NCBI GenBank assembly: GCA_964391325.1
Contig: CAYMJM010000030.1
Span: 1-7,457 of the forward strand
Length of the DNA: 7,457 nt
Direction: 5' to 3'
DNA from: CAYMJM01 sp964391325
GTDB taxonomy: Bacteria; Patescibacteriota; Dojkabacteria; B142; JAFGMG01
Part shown: positions 1-6,049 of the stretch, piece by piece
How positions within the stretch are numbered: position 1 is the first letter of the stretch
Layout of the letters: every line of letters starts with the position of its first letter
The notes under the pieces: generated by a model
The model's input: the letters and a program-made list of their open reading frames with translations, nothing else
Database searches by the model: none
Told to the model about the DNA's origin: nothing
Made by a program: the position numbers and the translations under genes

Positions 1-1
1 T

Positions 2-1741
2 AGGAGGGTCCCGCTGTATGGAGTTGATAAGCTTATTGAGGAAAAAAGGAAAGCTATAAGTGAAGTCCCCGAGGATATGAACGAATTTACTATCAGATTA
101 AGAGAAGAGCTATTTGAGCAAATCAGAGCTTTGGAGGAGATGAAACAGATGGCAAATGAGTATGGTTATAATATCTCCAAGCCGGCGTTTGACTCTAAAG
201 AGGCGGTTCAGTGGCTATATTTTGCATACCTAGCTGCGGTAAAAGAACAAGATGGCGCTGCTATGTCTTTTGGAAGGATAGATGCATTTCTAGATATTTA
301 CTTTAACAGAGATCTGGCTGAGGACAAGTATACGGAAGAACAACTACAAGAAATGATAGATGACTTTGTAATTAAGTTGAGAATGGTAAGACATCTGAGA
401 CCACCAGAGTATAGCGCTCTTTTTGCTGGGGATCCTACTTGGGTAACCTTGGTGATAGGTGGTACCGGACTGGATGGAAGAAATATGGTAACCAAGACCT
501 CTTTTAGATTACTCAATACTCTATCGAATCTGGGACCAGCTCCTGAGCCCAATTTAACTGTTTTATGGGGGGATAAATTACCAGAAAGCTGGAAGAAGTA
601 CTGTGCGAAGCAATCTATTAAATCAAGTTCAATTCAATATGAAAACGATGACCTGATGAAACCCTACTATGGTGATGATTATGCAATTGCATGTTGTGTG
701 TCTGGCATGACTATAGGAAAGGAGATGCAATTTTTCGGGGCAAGAGTTAATCTTGCGAAAGTTCTGCTACTAGTAATTAATGGCGGCAAAGAAGAACCTT
801 TGACCCATGACCAAGATGCAAGCACTGATGGTGGTGATGTGGTAATTCCAGGGCTAGAAACATTGAATAGAGCTGAGTATCTTGACTATGAGGTTGTCTG
901 GCCAAGATTTGTACATTTGCTAGACTGGTTGGCAGAGAGATATGTCAATGCAATGAATATAATCCATTATATGCATGATAAATATAATTACGAATCCTCC
1001 CAGATGGCTCTCCACGATACACATGTTAAAAGATATATGGCATTTGGAAGTGCTGGTCTGTCAGTTGTAGCAGATGCGTTAAGTGCTATTAAGTATGCTA
1101 AAGTACGTCCTATCTGGAATAAAAACGGAGTGACAGAAAAGTTTGAGATAGAAGGCGATTTCCCAAAGTATGGAAATGATGATGATAGAGTAGACCAAAT
1201 TGCGGTCGATATAACCAAAGAGTTTATTACAGCATTAAGAAAGTACAGAACTTACAGAGATTCTATTCACACACTTTCTATCTTAACAATCACATCAAAC
1301 GTTGTATACGGAAATTCAACTGGAGCAACTCCAGATGGTAGGGAGTCTGGAGTACCCTTTGCGCCTGGAGCTAACCCTATGCATGGGAGAGACTCAAATG
1401 GAGCTGTTGCTTCCTTGAACTCAGTAGCCAAGATCCCTTATGAGTATTGCCAGGATGGAATTTCCAATACTTTTTCGGTTGTACCAAGTTCTCTTGGCAA
1501 AAGTGAGGATGAGCAAGTAAATAACTTAGTTCAACTAATGAATGGGTATTTTGTAGGTAAAAATGCGCACCATTTAAATGTGAATATACTGGATAAGCAG
1601 ACCCTTTTAGATGCTCAGAAGCATCCTGAAAAATACCCCCAGTTGACTATAAGAGTAAGTGGCTACGCCGTCCTATTTAATAGATTGAGTAGAGAACAGC
1701 AGGATGAGGTTATCGCCAGAACATTTCATGAAAGAATTTGA
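2..1741 (+). CDS. pflB: Pyruvate formate-lyase (formate C-acetyltransferase), 5'-truncated by window edge
   Basis: Glycyl-radical enzyme that cleaves pyruvate with CoA to acetyl-CoA and formate in the anaerobic cytoplasm. The frame is open from base 2, and its first residues (RRVPLYGVD) already match the E. coli enzyme near residue 175. About 170 N-terminal residues therefore lie outside the window, and the internal ATG at 77 is not the start. The 579 visible residues align collinearly with E. coli PflB to its C-terminus. The catalytic Cys-Cys pair (motif IACCVSGM, family form IACCVSPM) is at 692-697. The radical glycine in RVSGYAV is at 1661-1663. The Trp of DPTW and the Arg of FFGAR are also kept. 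The gene ends at a TGA, as expected under the standard code. pflA follows directly, as usual for this pair. The promoter is upstream of the window. It is a true PFL rather than a glycerol or choline lyase, because the paired cysteines and the collinear match are specific. Confidence 0.98.
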   Translation, partial: RRVPLYGVDKLIEEKRKAISEVPEDMNEFTIRLREELFEQIRALEEMKQMANEYGYNISKPAFDSKEAVQWLYFAYLAAVKEQDGAAMSFGRIDAFLDIYFNRDLAEDKYTEEQLQEMIDDFVIKLRMVRHLRPPEYSALFAGDPTWVTLVIGGTGLDGRNMVTKTSFRLLNTLSNLGPAPEPNLTVLWGDKLPESWKKYCAKQSIKSSSIQYENDDLMKPYYGDDYAIACCVSGMTIGKEMQFFGARVNLAKVLLLVINGGKEEPLTHDQDASTDGGDVVIPGLETLNRAEYLDYEVVWPRFVHLLDWLAERYVNAMNIIHYMHDKYNYESSQMALHDTHVKRYMAFGSAGLSVVADALSAIKYAKVRPIWNKNGVTEKFEIEGDFPKYGNDDDRVDQIAVDITKEFITALRKYRTYRDSIHTLSILTITSNVVYGNSTGATPDGRESGVPFAPGANPMHGRDSNGAVASLNSVAKIPYEYCQDGISNTFSVVPSSLGKSEDEQVNNLVQLMNGYFVGKNAHHLNVNILDKQTLLDAQKHPEKYPQLTIRVSGYAVLFNRLSREQQDEVIARTFHERI

Positions 1742-1764
1742 ACCAGTGGATTGCTTATAAATTT

Positions 1765-2511
1765 ATGAATAAGAAAGGTTATATACATTCTATTGAGACA
1801 TTCGGCACTTTGGATGGCCCCGGACTTCGAACAGTTGTATTTTTTCAGGGGTGTCCACTCAAATGTCAGTTTTGTCACAACTTGGATTGTACTTTAAGCA
1901 AAATCAAGGGGGAAGAGTATACACTGAAAAAGTTAACCGAAAAAGTATTAAAAAATAAAGCATACTGGGGAGACAAAGGAGGAGTAACTGTAAGCGGGGG
2001 TGAGCCCACGTTCCAACCTGAATTTTTATTGGATTTTTTGAAGGAATTAAAGAGTGTGGGGGTTAATACAGCTATAGATTCTTGTCTATTTACTTCCAAA
2101 AAAATACTAGAGTCAGTTTCAAGTTATGTTGATTATTGGATGGTATCGGTCAAACATATGGATAAAGATAAGCATAAAGAGCTGACTGGTGTAACCAACA
2201 CAATGGTTCTAGAAAATATACAGTATTTAGATAAGCAGCTTGTTAGGGGCAAGAGCCTAAGAATTCGATTTGTGGTTATCCCTGGTATTACAGATAGCAT
2301 CGACCATATAAGGGAACTTGGTAAATTTATTTCACGATTAAAGCATTTAGATCATGTTGAGTTACTGCCATATGGATCTCATGGGGCTTATAAGTGGGAA
2401 GAAATATTCGGGAAATACCCTCTAGAAGATATTAGAGAGGCAACTAGTAAAGACCTCAAGGAAGTCAAAATTCGGCTACAGGAAAATAATAACTTTGATA
2501 TTTATTATTAA
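1765..2511 (+). CDS. pflA: Pyruvate formate-lyase activating enzyme (radical SAM)
   Basis: Uses S-adenosylmethionine and a [4Fe-4S] cluster to abstract hydrogen from the active-site glycine of PflB, switching it on under anaerobic conditions. The 248-residue product compares with 246 in E. coli. Its N-terminus (MNKKGYIHSIE) aligns one-to-one with E. coli (MSVIGRIHSFE), which favours the ATG at 1765. An in-frame TTG at 1738 would overlap the pflB stop and add nine residues with no family match. The cluster motif CxxxCxxC is at residues 30, 34 and 37, followed by HN. The GGE motif is at residues 78-80 within GGVTVSGGE. The C-terminal half keeps the family's RFVVIPG and ELLPYG stretches. There is no clear ribosome site, and the gene lies 23 bases after pflB, so co-transcription and translational coupling are likely. 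An oddity is VSVKHM at residues 127-132 where E. coli has LDLKQM, so a cation-binding Asp is replaced by Ser128. Confidence 0.96.
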   Translation: MNKKGYIHSIETFGTLDGPGLRTVVFFQGCPLKCQFCHNLDCTLSKIKGEEYTLKKLTEKVLKNKAYWGDKGGVTVSGGEPTFQPEFLLDFLKELKSVGVNTAIDSCLFTSKKILESVSSYVDYWMVSVKHMDKDKHKELTGVTNTMVLENIQYLDKQLVRGKSLRIRFVVIPGITDSIDHIRELGKFISRLKHLDHVELLPYGSHGAYKWEEIFGKYPLEDIREATSKDLKEVKIRLQENNNFDIYY

Positions 2512-2559
2512 TGATTTAAATTGAACATGAGTTAATACATAAATTTTTAGCGTATATTA

Positions 2560-2955
2560 ATGACAAATGAGGAAATAGTAGAATTATTAGATGGAACTAA
2601 GACCATTGCCGTTATCGGTGCTTCTAATAATGAGGAGAAATATGGGTACAAAATATATAGACAGTTGAAGAAAGTAGGATTCAAGATCTATCCGATAAAT
2701 CCACGTAATGAGCAGATTCAAGGCGATAAATCGTACGAAAACCTTTATCAGCTACCTGAGAAGGTAGATGTTTTAAATTTTGTTGTTCCCCCTAAAGTTA
2801 GTGTAAACATTACTAAAACAGCTATCAAGCTTGGGTACAAAATATTTTGGTATCAACCTGGTAGTTATGACAGAGAGGTTTTAGAACTGCACAAAGGTCA
2901 GAGTACTAGAGTAGTATCTGATAGGTGTTTATTAATAGAAAGTAGTAAAAACTAG
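2560..2955 (+). CDS. CoA-binding domain protein, YccU-like
   Basis: A 131-residue single-domain Rossmann protein of the CoA_binding_2 type (YccU group), usual length 130-140. The first strand and glycine loop are IAVIGAS (residues 16-22). The second strand ends in YPINPR (44-49), the family's 'hVYPVNP' position. A conserved C-terminal segment, VVSDRCLLIE (119-127 region), matches the family's 'V.DRC...E' box. The Trp-Tyr-Gln-Pro-Gly stretch in the third quarter corresponds to the family's 'WLQ.G' loop. Members bind CoA, but their physiological role is poorly known. Placement 48 bases after pflA, whose partner enzyme consumes CoA and makes acetyl-CoA, suggests but does not prove a link to acetyl-CoA metabolism. 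I see no convincing promoter in the gap, so it may be the third gene of the pfl operon. No Shine-Dalgarno sequence precedes the ATG. Confidence 0.9.
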   Translation: MTNEEIVELLDGTKTIAVIGASNNEEKYGYKIYRQLKKVGFKIYPINPRNEQIQGDKSYENLYQLPEKVDVLNFVVPPKVSVNITKTAIKLGYKIFWYQPGSYDREVLELHKGQSTRVVSDRCLLIESSKN

Positions 2956-3055
2956 TTGGGACCCATATAAGGTATCCTGGCTTGGTGTAAAGCAGCTCCA
3001 TCATCGTATCTTGCCCCTTTAGATAGTGAACTATACAGACTTCTTTCTTTGTAGT
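2956..3055. other. Convergent intergenic gap
   Basis: One hundred bases separate the convergent YccU-like and response-regulator genes. The only paired element seen is AGACT/AGTCT (3031-3051 region) with an 11-base loop and no long T-run. It is too weak to call a terminator. I find no coding sequence or RNA gene here. Confidence 0.5.
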
Positions 3056-3436
3056 CTATTCTAAATACTTCTTCACGACAGCCACAAATTCATCAGGTTC
3101 TGTTTCAGACTTTAACATGTATCCGTCAGCTCCTAGTTCCATGGCTTTGTCAATCGCAATGTCCCCTCCAATATTAGAGAGCATTACTACTTTGGGGGTG
3201 CCGTATTTATCAGGATTTTGCTTAATTTTACTTAGTGTTTCTACTCCATCCATTTTGGGCATTATTATGTCAAGAAGTACCAGGGTGTATTTGTTCTTTT
3301 CTAATGCTTCCAAAGCTTCTGTCCCATCACCAACTCCGTCTACTTGGATGTCCTCACCCTGTAGAATATCTGTATAAATATCTCTTGCATCCACCTCGTC
3401 TTCAACAAGCAGTATTTTAGAGTTACTTACTGGCAT
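3056..3436 (-). CDS. Single-domain response regulator (CheY-like receiver)
   Basis: A 126-residue protein made of one receiver domain with no output domain. Acidic-pocket residues Glu12 and Asp13 lie in LLVEDE. The phosphoacceptor is Asp56 in LLDIIMPKMDG. Ser87 (in VVMLSN) takes the Thr/Ser switch position, and Lys109 (in YMLKSE) is the conserved lysine. All residues needed for phosphorylation are present, so it should be an active phospho-relay protein. No histidine kinase is in the window, so its partner is elsewhere, and the target could be a motor, pilus, kinase or other protein. The ATG at 3436 is preceded by a weak AGG about ten bases upstream. The gene lies 104 bases downstream of a small membrane-protein gene on the same strand but has its own candidate promoter. 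Function beyond 'receiver' cannot be assigned from sequence. Confidence 0.93.
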   Translation of the reverse strand: MPVSNSKILLVEDEVDARDIYTDILQGEDIQVDGVGDGTEALEALEKNKYTLVLLDIIMPKMDGVETLSKIKQNPDKYGTPKVVMLSNIGGDIAIDKAMELGADGYMLKSETEPDEFVAVVKKYLE

Positions 3437-3456
3437 AAGTGTAAACCTAATAATTA

Positions 3457-3490
3457 AGTATATTATTTCTATTTATGCAGCTAAAGTCAA
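3457..3490 (-). promoter_or_regulatory. Candidate promoter of the response-regulator gene
   Basis: On the minus strand a TATACT -10 box (3457-3462) lies 21 bases before the ATG. TTGACT at 3485-3490 resembles a -35 but is 22 bases away, too far for an ideal pair. TTTAGC, overlapping it, gives a 17-base spacer but is a poor match. A second TATAAT at 3531-3536, behind CTGACT with a 15-base spacer, is an alternative giving a leader of about 90 bases. Confidence 0.45.
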
Positions 3491-3499
3491 GGATATTTG

Positions 3500-3515
3500 A
3501 TTAAGCTTAATTAAG
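3500..3515. repeat. Overlapping perfect palindromes upstream of the response regulator
   Basis: ATTAAGCTTAAT (3500-3511) is a perfect 12-base palindrome. It overlaps CTTAATTAAG (3506-3515), a perfect 10-base palindrome. They lie ten bases upstream of the TTGACT element, a plausible place for a dimeric regulator. There is no adjacent T-run on the minus strand, so a terminator for the upstream membrane-protein gene is less likely. In AT-rich DNA chance remains possible. Confidence 0.35.
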
Positions 3516-3540
3516 ATGGGATCTCAACGGATTATAACTT

Positions 3541-3876
3541 TTAAATACTAAAGTCAGTTCCCCAAATATAGATATAGCTTAACCAGTAAATCAGCAAAGC
3601 TAATAGCATCGTAATTGCTTGGAAGCTTTTTTTGATAAATTTAAATAAGTTGAATGAAATTACTGAGAAAAGGATTGCTAAGATTGTCTTTAAAAGTGAG
3701 AGTAAGGTGAGAATACTATAAAAAAGTAGCGCAATCAAAAACGCCTTTCTAGTATCCTCATAATATAAATAGGCTACTAATAAAATAACTAAAGGAGAGA
3801 GTATAATTTTAATAGTAAGGCTGACTATAGTTTTGAACAGATTGGAGCCTATAGATTCTGAGTTACTAGGCAACAT
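3541..3876 (-). CDS. Small multi-spanning membrane protein, unknown function
   Basis: A 111-residue protein of no family I recognise. It is dominated by hydrophobic stretches at about residues 14-39, 45-78 (long enough for one or two spans) and 87-106, so three or four membrane helices are likely. Short charged links (YEDTRK near 38-44, FKFIKK near 78-83) separate them. The first 13 residues are polar and there is no signal-peptidase site. The basic residues after the second hydrophobic block could anchor a cytoplasmic loop. The ATG at 3876 has no Shine-Dalgarno sequence, but a good promoter lies upstream. It precedes the receiver gene on the same strand, and a functional link is possible but unproven. 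Spurious hydrophobic frames occur in AT-rich DNA. The well-placed TTGACA promoter and the lack of any competing gene argue that it is real. Confidence 0.7.
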   Translation of the reverse strand: MLPSNSESIGSNLFKTIVSLTIKIILSPLVILLVAYLYYEDTRKAFLIALLFYSILTLLSLLKTILAILFSVISFNLFKFIKKSFQAITMLLALLIYWLSYIYIWGTDFSI

Positions 3877-3909
3877 ATTATGTTTATGTGAAATTTAAGT
3901 TGTGCTTAT

Positions 3910-3936
3910 ATTGTATTTTATTATGAGGATTGTCAA
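3910..3936 (-). promoter_or_regulatory. Candidate promoter of the membrane-protein gene
   Basis: On the minus strand a perfect -35 TTGACA (3931-3936) and a -10 TACAAT (3910-3915, five of six matches) are separated by 15 bases, slightly short. The predicted transcript would start about 25-30 bases before the ATG at 3876. Confidence 0.55.
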
Positions 3937-3965
3937 GCAAGGTTGTTTCTTGGATTCCCGATTTG

Positions 3966-3993
3966 TTGATTTAAGAATAAAAAACTGTATAAT
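3966..3993 (+). promoter_or_regulatory. Promoter of the 327-residue unknown gene
   Basis: A perfect TATAAT -10 (3988-3993) follows TTGATT (3966-3971) with a 16-base spacer. Transcription would begin near 4000 and give a leader of about 40 bases before the ATG at 4042. It stands back to back with the minus-strand promoter at 3910-3936. Confidence 0.65.
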
Positions 3994-4041
3994 TCCTTTA
4001 TAAATACGTTTTACAGATAACTTATTTTTTACATCAAGCCT

Positions 4042-5025
4042 ATGGCTGTGCCCTCTCCCGATGTTACAAGAGCCCTACTACAAGAGAGCAACGCTTCTGC
4101 AGGCTTTTATAAAAAATATTTACGAGCAGATGTACCAGTTGAAAGGTACCTCGCTGCGATAGGAGATGAGGGGCGTACTAGTCGTACTAGTCCTGATGAC
4201 GACAAGGATCCGCTAGATAATTTTATTAGTGACATAAAAGAACCAGCCGCGGGAACTGAGCATCGCACAGCCTTCAAGTTATCTTCCTTGGTCACTGCTG
4301 TTGGTGTTCTTGCAGAGAACGAGATGCTTTCTCCAGAAGGTTTGTCTGAGGATCCAGGATTAACAGAAGCTGGTGCGATATTCCCGCCAGCGGGGAGAGA
4401 GCAGGATCGCGCTATGTTGGTAGGGTTGGCTTATGTTTTAATGAACAGTTTGCCGCGTGATCGACAAGGTAATGAAAGATACTATGATTCCCCTCCAAGT
4501 GATTTGTTAACATTAGCTGTATCCTGTAGTTATAGAGATCGCGTTGCGCAGCTCTTTTCGGCCTTATTTCTCTATACACCGTTTCTTCAAAAGTACGAAG
4601 AGACACCTGGCTCGCTTAAAGCGGCACAGGTTGAAAAATTGAAAAATTTAGGACTTCTTAACGGCCCTCTTACACTGGAAAAGATGAGTAGTATTTCTAG
4701 CGAAATTGGAAAACTAAGCCAGAAGGTAAAGACGCAGTCCGGGGATAATGATGAGTCTATAAGGCGGGGGATAAGTTCTGCTGTATTCTTTAATCGTTTA
4801 TTCCCCCCAGGCAGTAGAGATAGAGAATATCTTTTAGCGCGACTAATGTATCCTCCTGAGCAGATGGATAATCTTGCGCAAGGACAGGTCGGAGAGGGAG
4901 AAATATCAGCTATTAGGGACAATTTATCACGTCCTACTTCTGTGCCAGAAGACTGGGAAGAAAGACTGTCAGCTGCGACAGAGGTTATTTTAGGTCATCG
5001 TGTTCAACAGCAGGATAGCGATTAA
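4042..5025 (+). CDS. Hypothetical soluble protein, 327 residues, no recognised family
   Basis: I recognise no domain or motif here. The protein lacks a signal peptide and obvious membrane spans, so it is probably cytoplasmic. A polar, acidic and proline-rich N-terminal part (to about residue 75) contains the repeated tripeptide RTSRTS followed by a run of aspartates. A helical central part (about 78-190) includes the moderately hydrophobic segments MLVGLAYVLMNSL and LFSALFLYTPFL. A charged, probably helical C-terminal part follows (about 200-320). Translation would start at the first ATG after a strong promoter, without a Shine-Dalgarno sequence. Part of the gene is richer in G+C than its neighbours: 32 of 60 bases at 4141-4200, against 21 of 60 at 6661-6720 in the malic enzyme. 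This hints at different ancestry or constraint. The neighbours give no functional clue. The long open frame with its own promoter makes it a convincing gene. Confidence 0.8.
   Translation: MAVPSPDVTRALLQESNASAGFYKKYLRADVPVERYLAAIGDEGRTSRTSPDDDKDPLDNFISDIKEPAAGTEHRTAFKLSSLVTAVGVLAENEMLSPEGLSEDPGLTEAGAIFPPAGREQDRAMLVGLAYVLMNSLPRDRQGNERYYDSPPSDLLTLAVSCSYRDRVAQLFSALFLYTPFLQKYEETPGSLKAAQVEKLKNLGLLNGPLTLEKMSSISSEIGKLSQKVKTQSGDNDESIRRGISSAVFFNRLFPPGSRDREYLLARLMYPPEQMDNLAQGQVGEGEISAIRDNLSRPTSVPEDWEERLSAATEVILGHRVQQQDSD
4174..4191 (+). repeat. Tandem 9-base repeat inside the unknown gene
   Basis: CGTACTAGT occurs twice in perfect tandem (4174-4182 and 4183-4191) and encodes RTS-RTS in frame. It looks like a recent in-frame slippage duplication in the flexible N-terminal region of the 327-residue protein. 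Confidence 0.8.
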
Positions 5026-5038
5026 GGTCTGCCTTTTT
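5024..5038 (+). terminator. Weak candidate terminator after the 327-residue gene
   Basis: Overlapping the stop codon, AAGG and CCTT flank a four-base loop TCTG, and five T residues follow. A 4-base-pair stem is short for an intrinsic terminator, so this is tentative. The position directly after the gene is the main support. Confidence 0.3.
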
Positions 5039-5082
5039 AAGGTGATGTTAGATAGCAGAGTAGTTTTGATGCATTACCTTGG

Positions 5083-5156
5083 TGGTTGCGGGACTAGGAT
5101 TCGAACCTAGATTAATGGTGCCAGAAACCATCGTCCTACCATTAGACGATCCCGCA
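5083..5156 (-). tRNA. trnQ: tRNA-Gln (anticodon CUG)
   Basis: The minus strand folds as a full cloverleaf of 74 bases including an encoded CCA. The acceptor stem TGCGGGA/TCCCGCA has 7 pairs. The D arm is GTCT/GGAC with loop AATGGTA. The anticodon stem is ATGGT/ACCAT with loop TTCTGGC, and the T arm is CTAGG/CCTAG around TTCGAAT. The anticodon CTG lies at 5122-5124 and reads CAG codons. The weak U1-A72 first pair is typical of glutamine tRNAs. The discriminator base is A73, where E. coli has G73. A second CCA directly follows the first (A-CCA-CCA). A 16-base leader and a strong -10 box lie upstream. I saw no copy of the tRNA 3' end elsewhere in the window that would mark an integrated element. 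Confidence 0.95.
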
Positions 5157-5178
5157 AAACGGAGCACAAGTACCCATA

Positions 5179-5184
5179 ATTATA
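5179..5184 (-). promoter_or_regulatory. -10 box of the tRNA-Gln promoter
   Basis: A perfect TATAAT on the minus strand places the transcript start about 15 bases before the tRNA 5' end. The -35 is weak (TTTACT at a 19-base spacer, or TTACTA at 18). The tRNA therefore probably has its own promoter, independent of the hypothetical gene upstream. Confidence 0.55.
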
Positions 5185-5222
5185 TCATTTCTCAATGGTC
5201 CTTAGTAAAGTAAGCATATAAT

Positions 5223-5921
5223 TTAATCTTGATCCACAGCACTATTATATTCATATATAATCGTACCAGTACTGTCAAACTTTATAGGCAGGTGTATTTC
5301 TTCGATATCAGTGCCTAGAATTCTTTTTGCTATCAAAATACTGTCTTGCGCGTTTAGGGGTCGGCGCAATACTCCGTAAGCATTTGGTATGAAAAGCGCG
5401 ATCTCTTGTAATTCTGGCTCAGTGGGGTCAGCTGGTAACCTTATATAACTTTTGTACCCCTCCGTTTCCGACCCAAAAAGAAGAAGGTGCTCCAAGTAAG
5501 GATATGCTTCAGATATCGAATATTCTAAGTGAAGTTCTTGGGCAGGATAATCTATTTCTGTCCTAAACTGTGCTGTGTTACCTACTTCTCCAACAAAGGT
5601 TCGGACACCTTCTTCATTTTCGAGAAGTGAAAGGATTAACTGTGTTATGGAGTAATCGGAAATACTTAAAACAAGGTTAGCTAGTCTACTACCTAGCTGC
5701 TTAGATACTATGTATTGCATATCTAGAGAATCTGGAGAGTTAAATGGTGATTTCCTAAATCTATGAAATACATCTGGACGCGTAAATGTAATAAATTTTG
5801 CGCTTTCCAAGTGGGTAGAAACAAGATCTGACAACAATTTAAAGTCATGATATACAGCTGCCTCTAAATATGTGTCAACTAATTTTTGTCGATCTGTAGT
5901 TGGACTATCGTAGCCCATCAT
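5223..5921 (-). CDS. Hypothetical soluble protein, 232 residues, no recognised family
   Basis: I cannot place this protein in a family. It has no signal peptide and no membrane segment, and is likely cytoplasmic and mixed alpha/beta. The N-terminal third (about 10-60) looks helical (KLVDTYLEAAVYHDFKLL). The middle contains a helical stretch (about 75-105, LGSRLANLVLSISDYSITQ). The C-terminal half is richer in predicted strands and prolines (EIALFIPNAYGVLRRP). The protein is strongly acidic at its C-terminus. Two adjacent ATGs (5921 and 5918) could both start it. Neither has a Shine-Dalgarno sequence, and the outer one is taken. A perfect -10 box lies 25 bases upstream. It is divergent from the malic enzyme and upstream of the tRNA on the same strand, and no neighbour suggests a role. 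The length, the absence of a better frame and the promoter support a real gene. Confidence 0.78.
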   Translation of the reverse strand: MMGYDSPTTDRQKLVDTYLEAAVYHDFKLLSDLVSTHLESAKFITFTRPDVFHRFRKSPFNSPDSLDMQYIVSKQLGSRLANLVLSISDYSITQLILSLLENEEGVRTFVGEVGNTAQFRTEIDYPAQELHLEYSISEAYPYLEHLLLFGSETEGYKSYIRLPADPTEPELQEIALFIPNAYGVLRRPLNAQDSILIAKRILGTDIEEIHLPIKFDSTGTIIYEYNSAVDQD

Positions 5922-5946
5922 ATATTAAAGATTTTTTTATAGATCT

Positions 5947-5952
5947 ATTATA
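5947..5952 (-). promoter_or_regulatory. -10 box upstream of the 232-residue gene
   Basis: A perfect TATAAT on the minus strand ends 25 bases before the outer ATG, giving a short leader of under 20 bases. I find no good -35 at 16-18 bases, so the assignment rests on the -10 alone. Confidence 0.45.
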
Positions 5953-6025
5953 CATGAGTTTACAAAACCATTGCCTGGATAAATGGCCGGATAGAACAAG
6001 AGAAGCTGCTACCCCCAGAGTAATA

Positions 6026-6034
6026 TGCTATGAT
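6026..6034 (+). promoter_or_regulatory. Extended -10 promoter of the malic enzyme gene
   Basis: TGCTATGAT matches the extended -10 form TGnTATAAT, with TG at 6026-6027 and TATGAT at 6029-6034. No -35 match is visible, which an extended -10 can tolerate. The predicted start near 6041 leaves a 20-base leader carrying the ribosome site. Confidence 0.55.
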
Positions 6035-6049
6035 CTTAGAATATTTTTT

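Noticed and set aside
77..79. ATG as the start of pyruvate formate-lyase
   Set aside because: The frame is open upstream to the window edge and already encodes conserved PFL sequence, so the gene is truncated by the window, not short.
1739..1741. Alternative genetic code with TGA as glycine
   Set aside because: TGA ends pflB exactly at the family's C-terminus and no gene needs read-through of TGA.
1738..1764. Upstream TTG start for pflA overlapping the pflB stop
   Set aside because: The nine added residues have no counterpart in the family, while the ATG at 1765 aligns exactly with the E. coli N-terminus.
3117..3420. Two plus-strand open frames across the response-regulator gene
   Set aside because: They are antisense to a receiver domain with every catalytic residue in place, and their translations resemble nothing.
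4587..4922. 111-codon open frame antisense to the 327-residue gene (and a shorter one at 4412-4606)
   Set aside because: No recognisable motif, no promoter or ribosome site, and fully inside a convincing sense gene. Most likely a shadow of its codon usage.
5083..5156. tRNA as an attachment site of an integrated element
   Set aside because: No integrase gene and no direct repeat of the tRNA 3' end were seen within the window.
5968..5986. CCATT/AATGG inverted repeat with a 9-base loop in the divergent gap before malic enzyme
   Set aside because: Only five pairs, no T-run and no alignment with the promoter elements. Consistent with chance.
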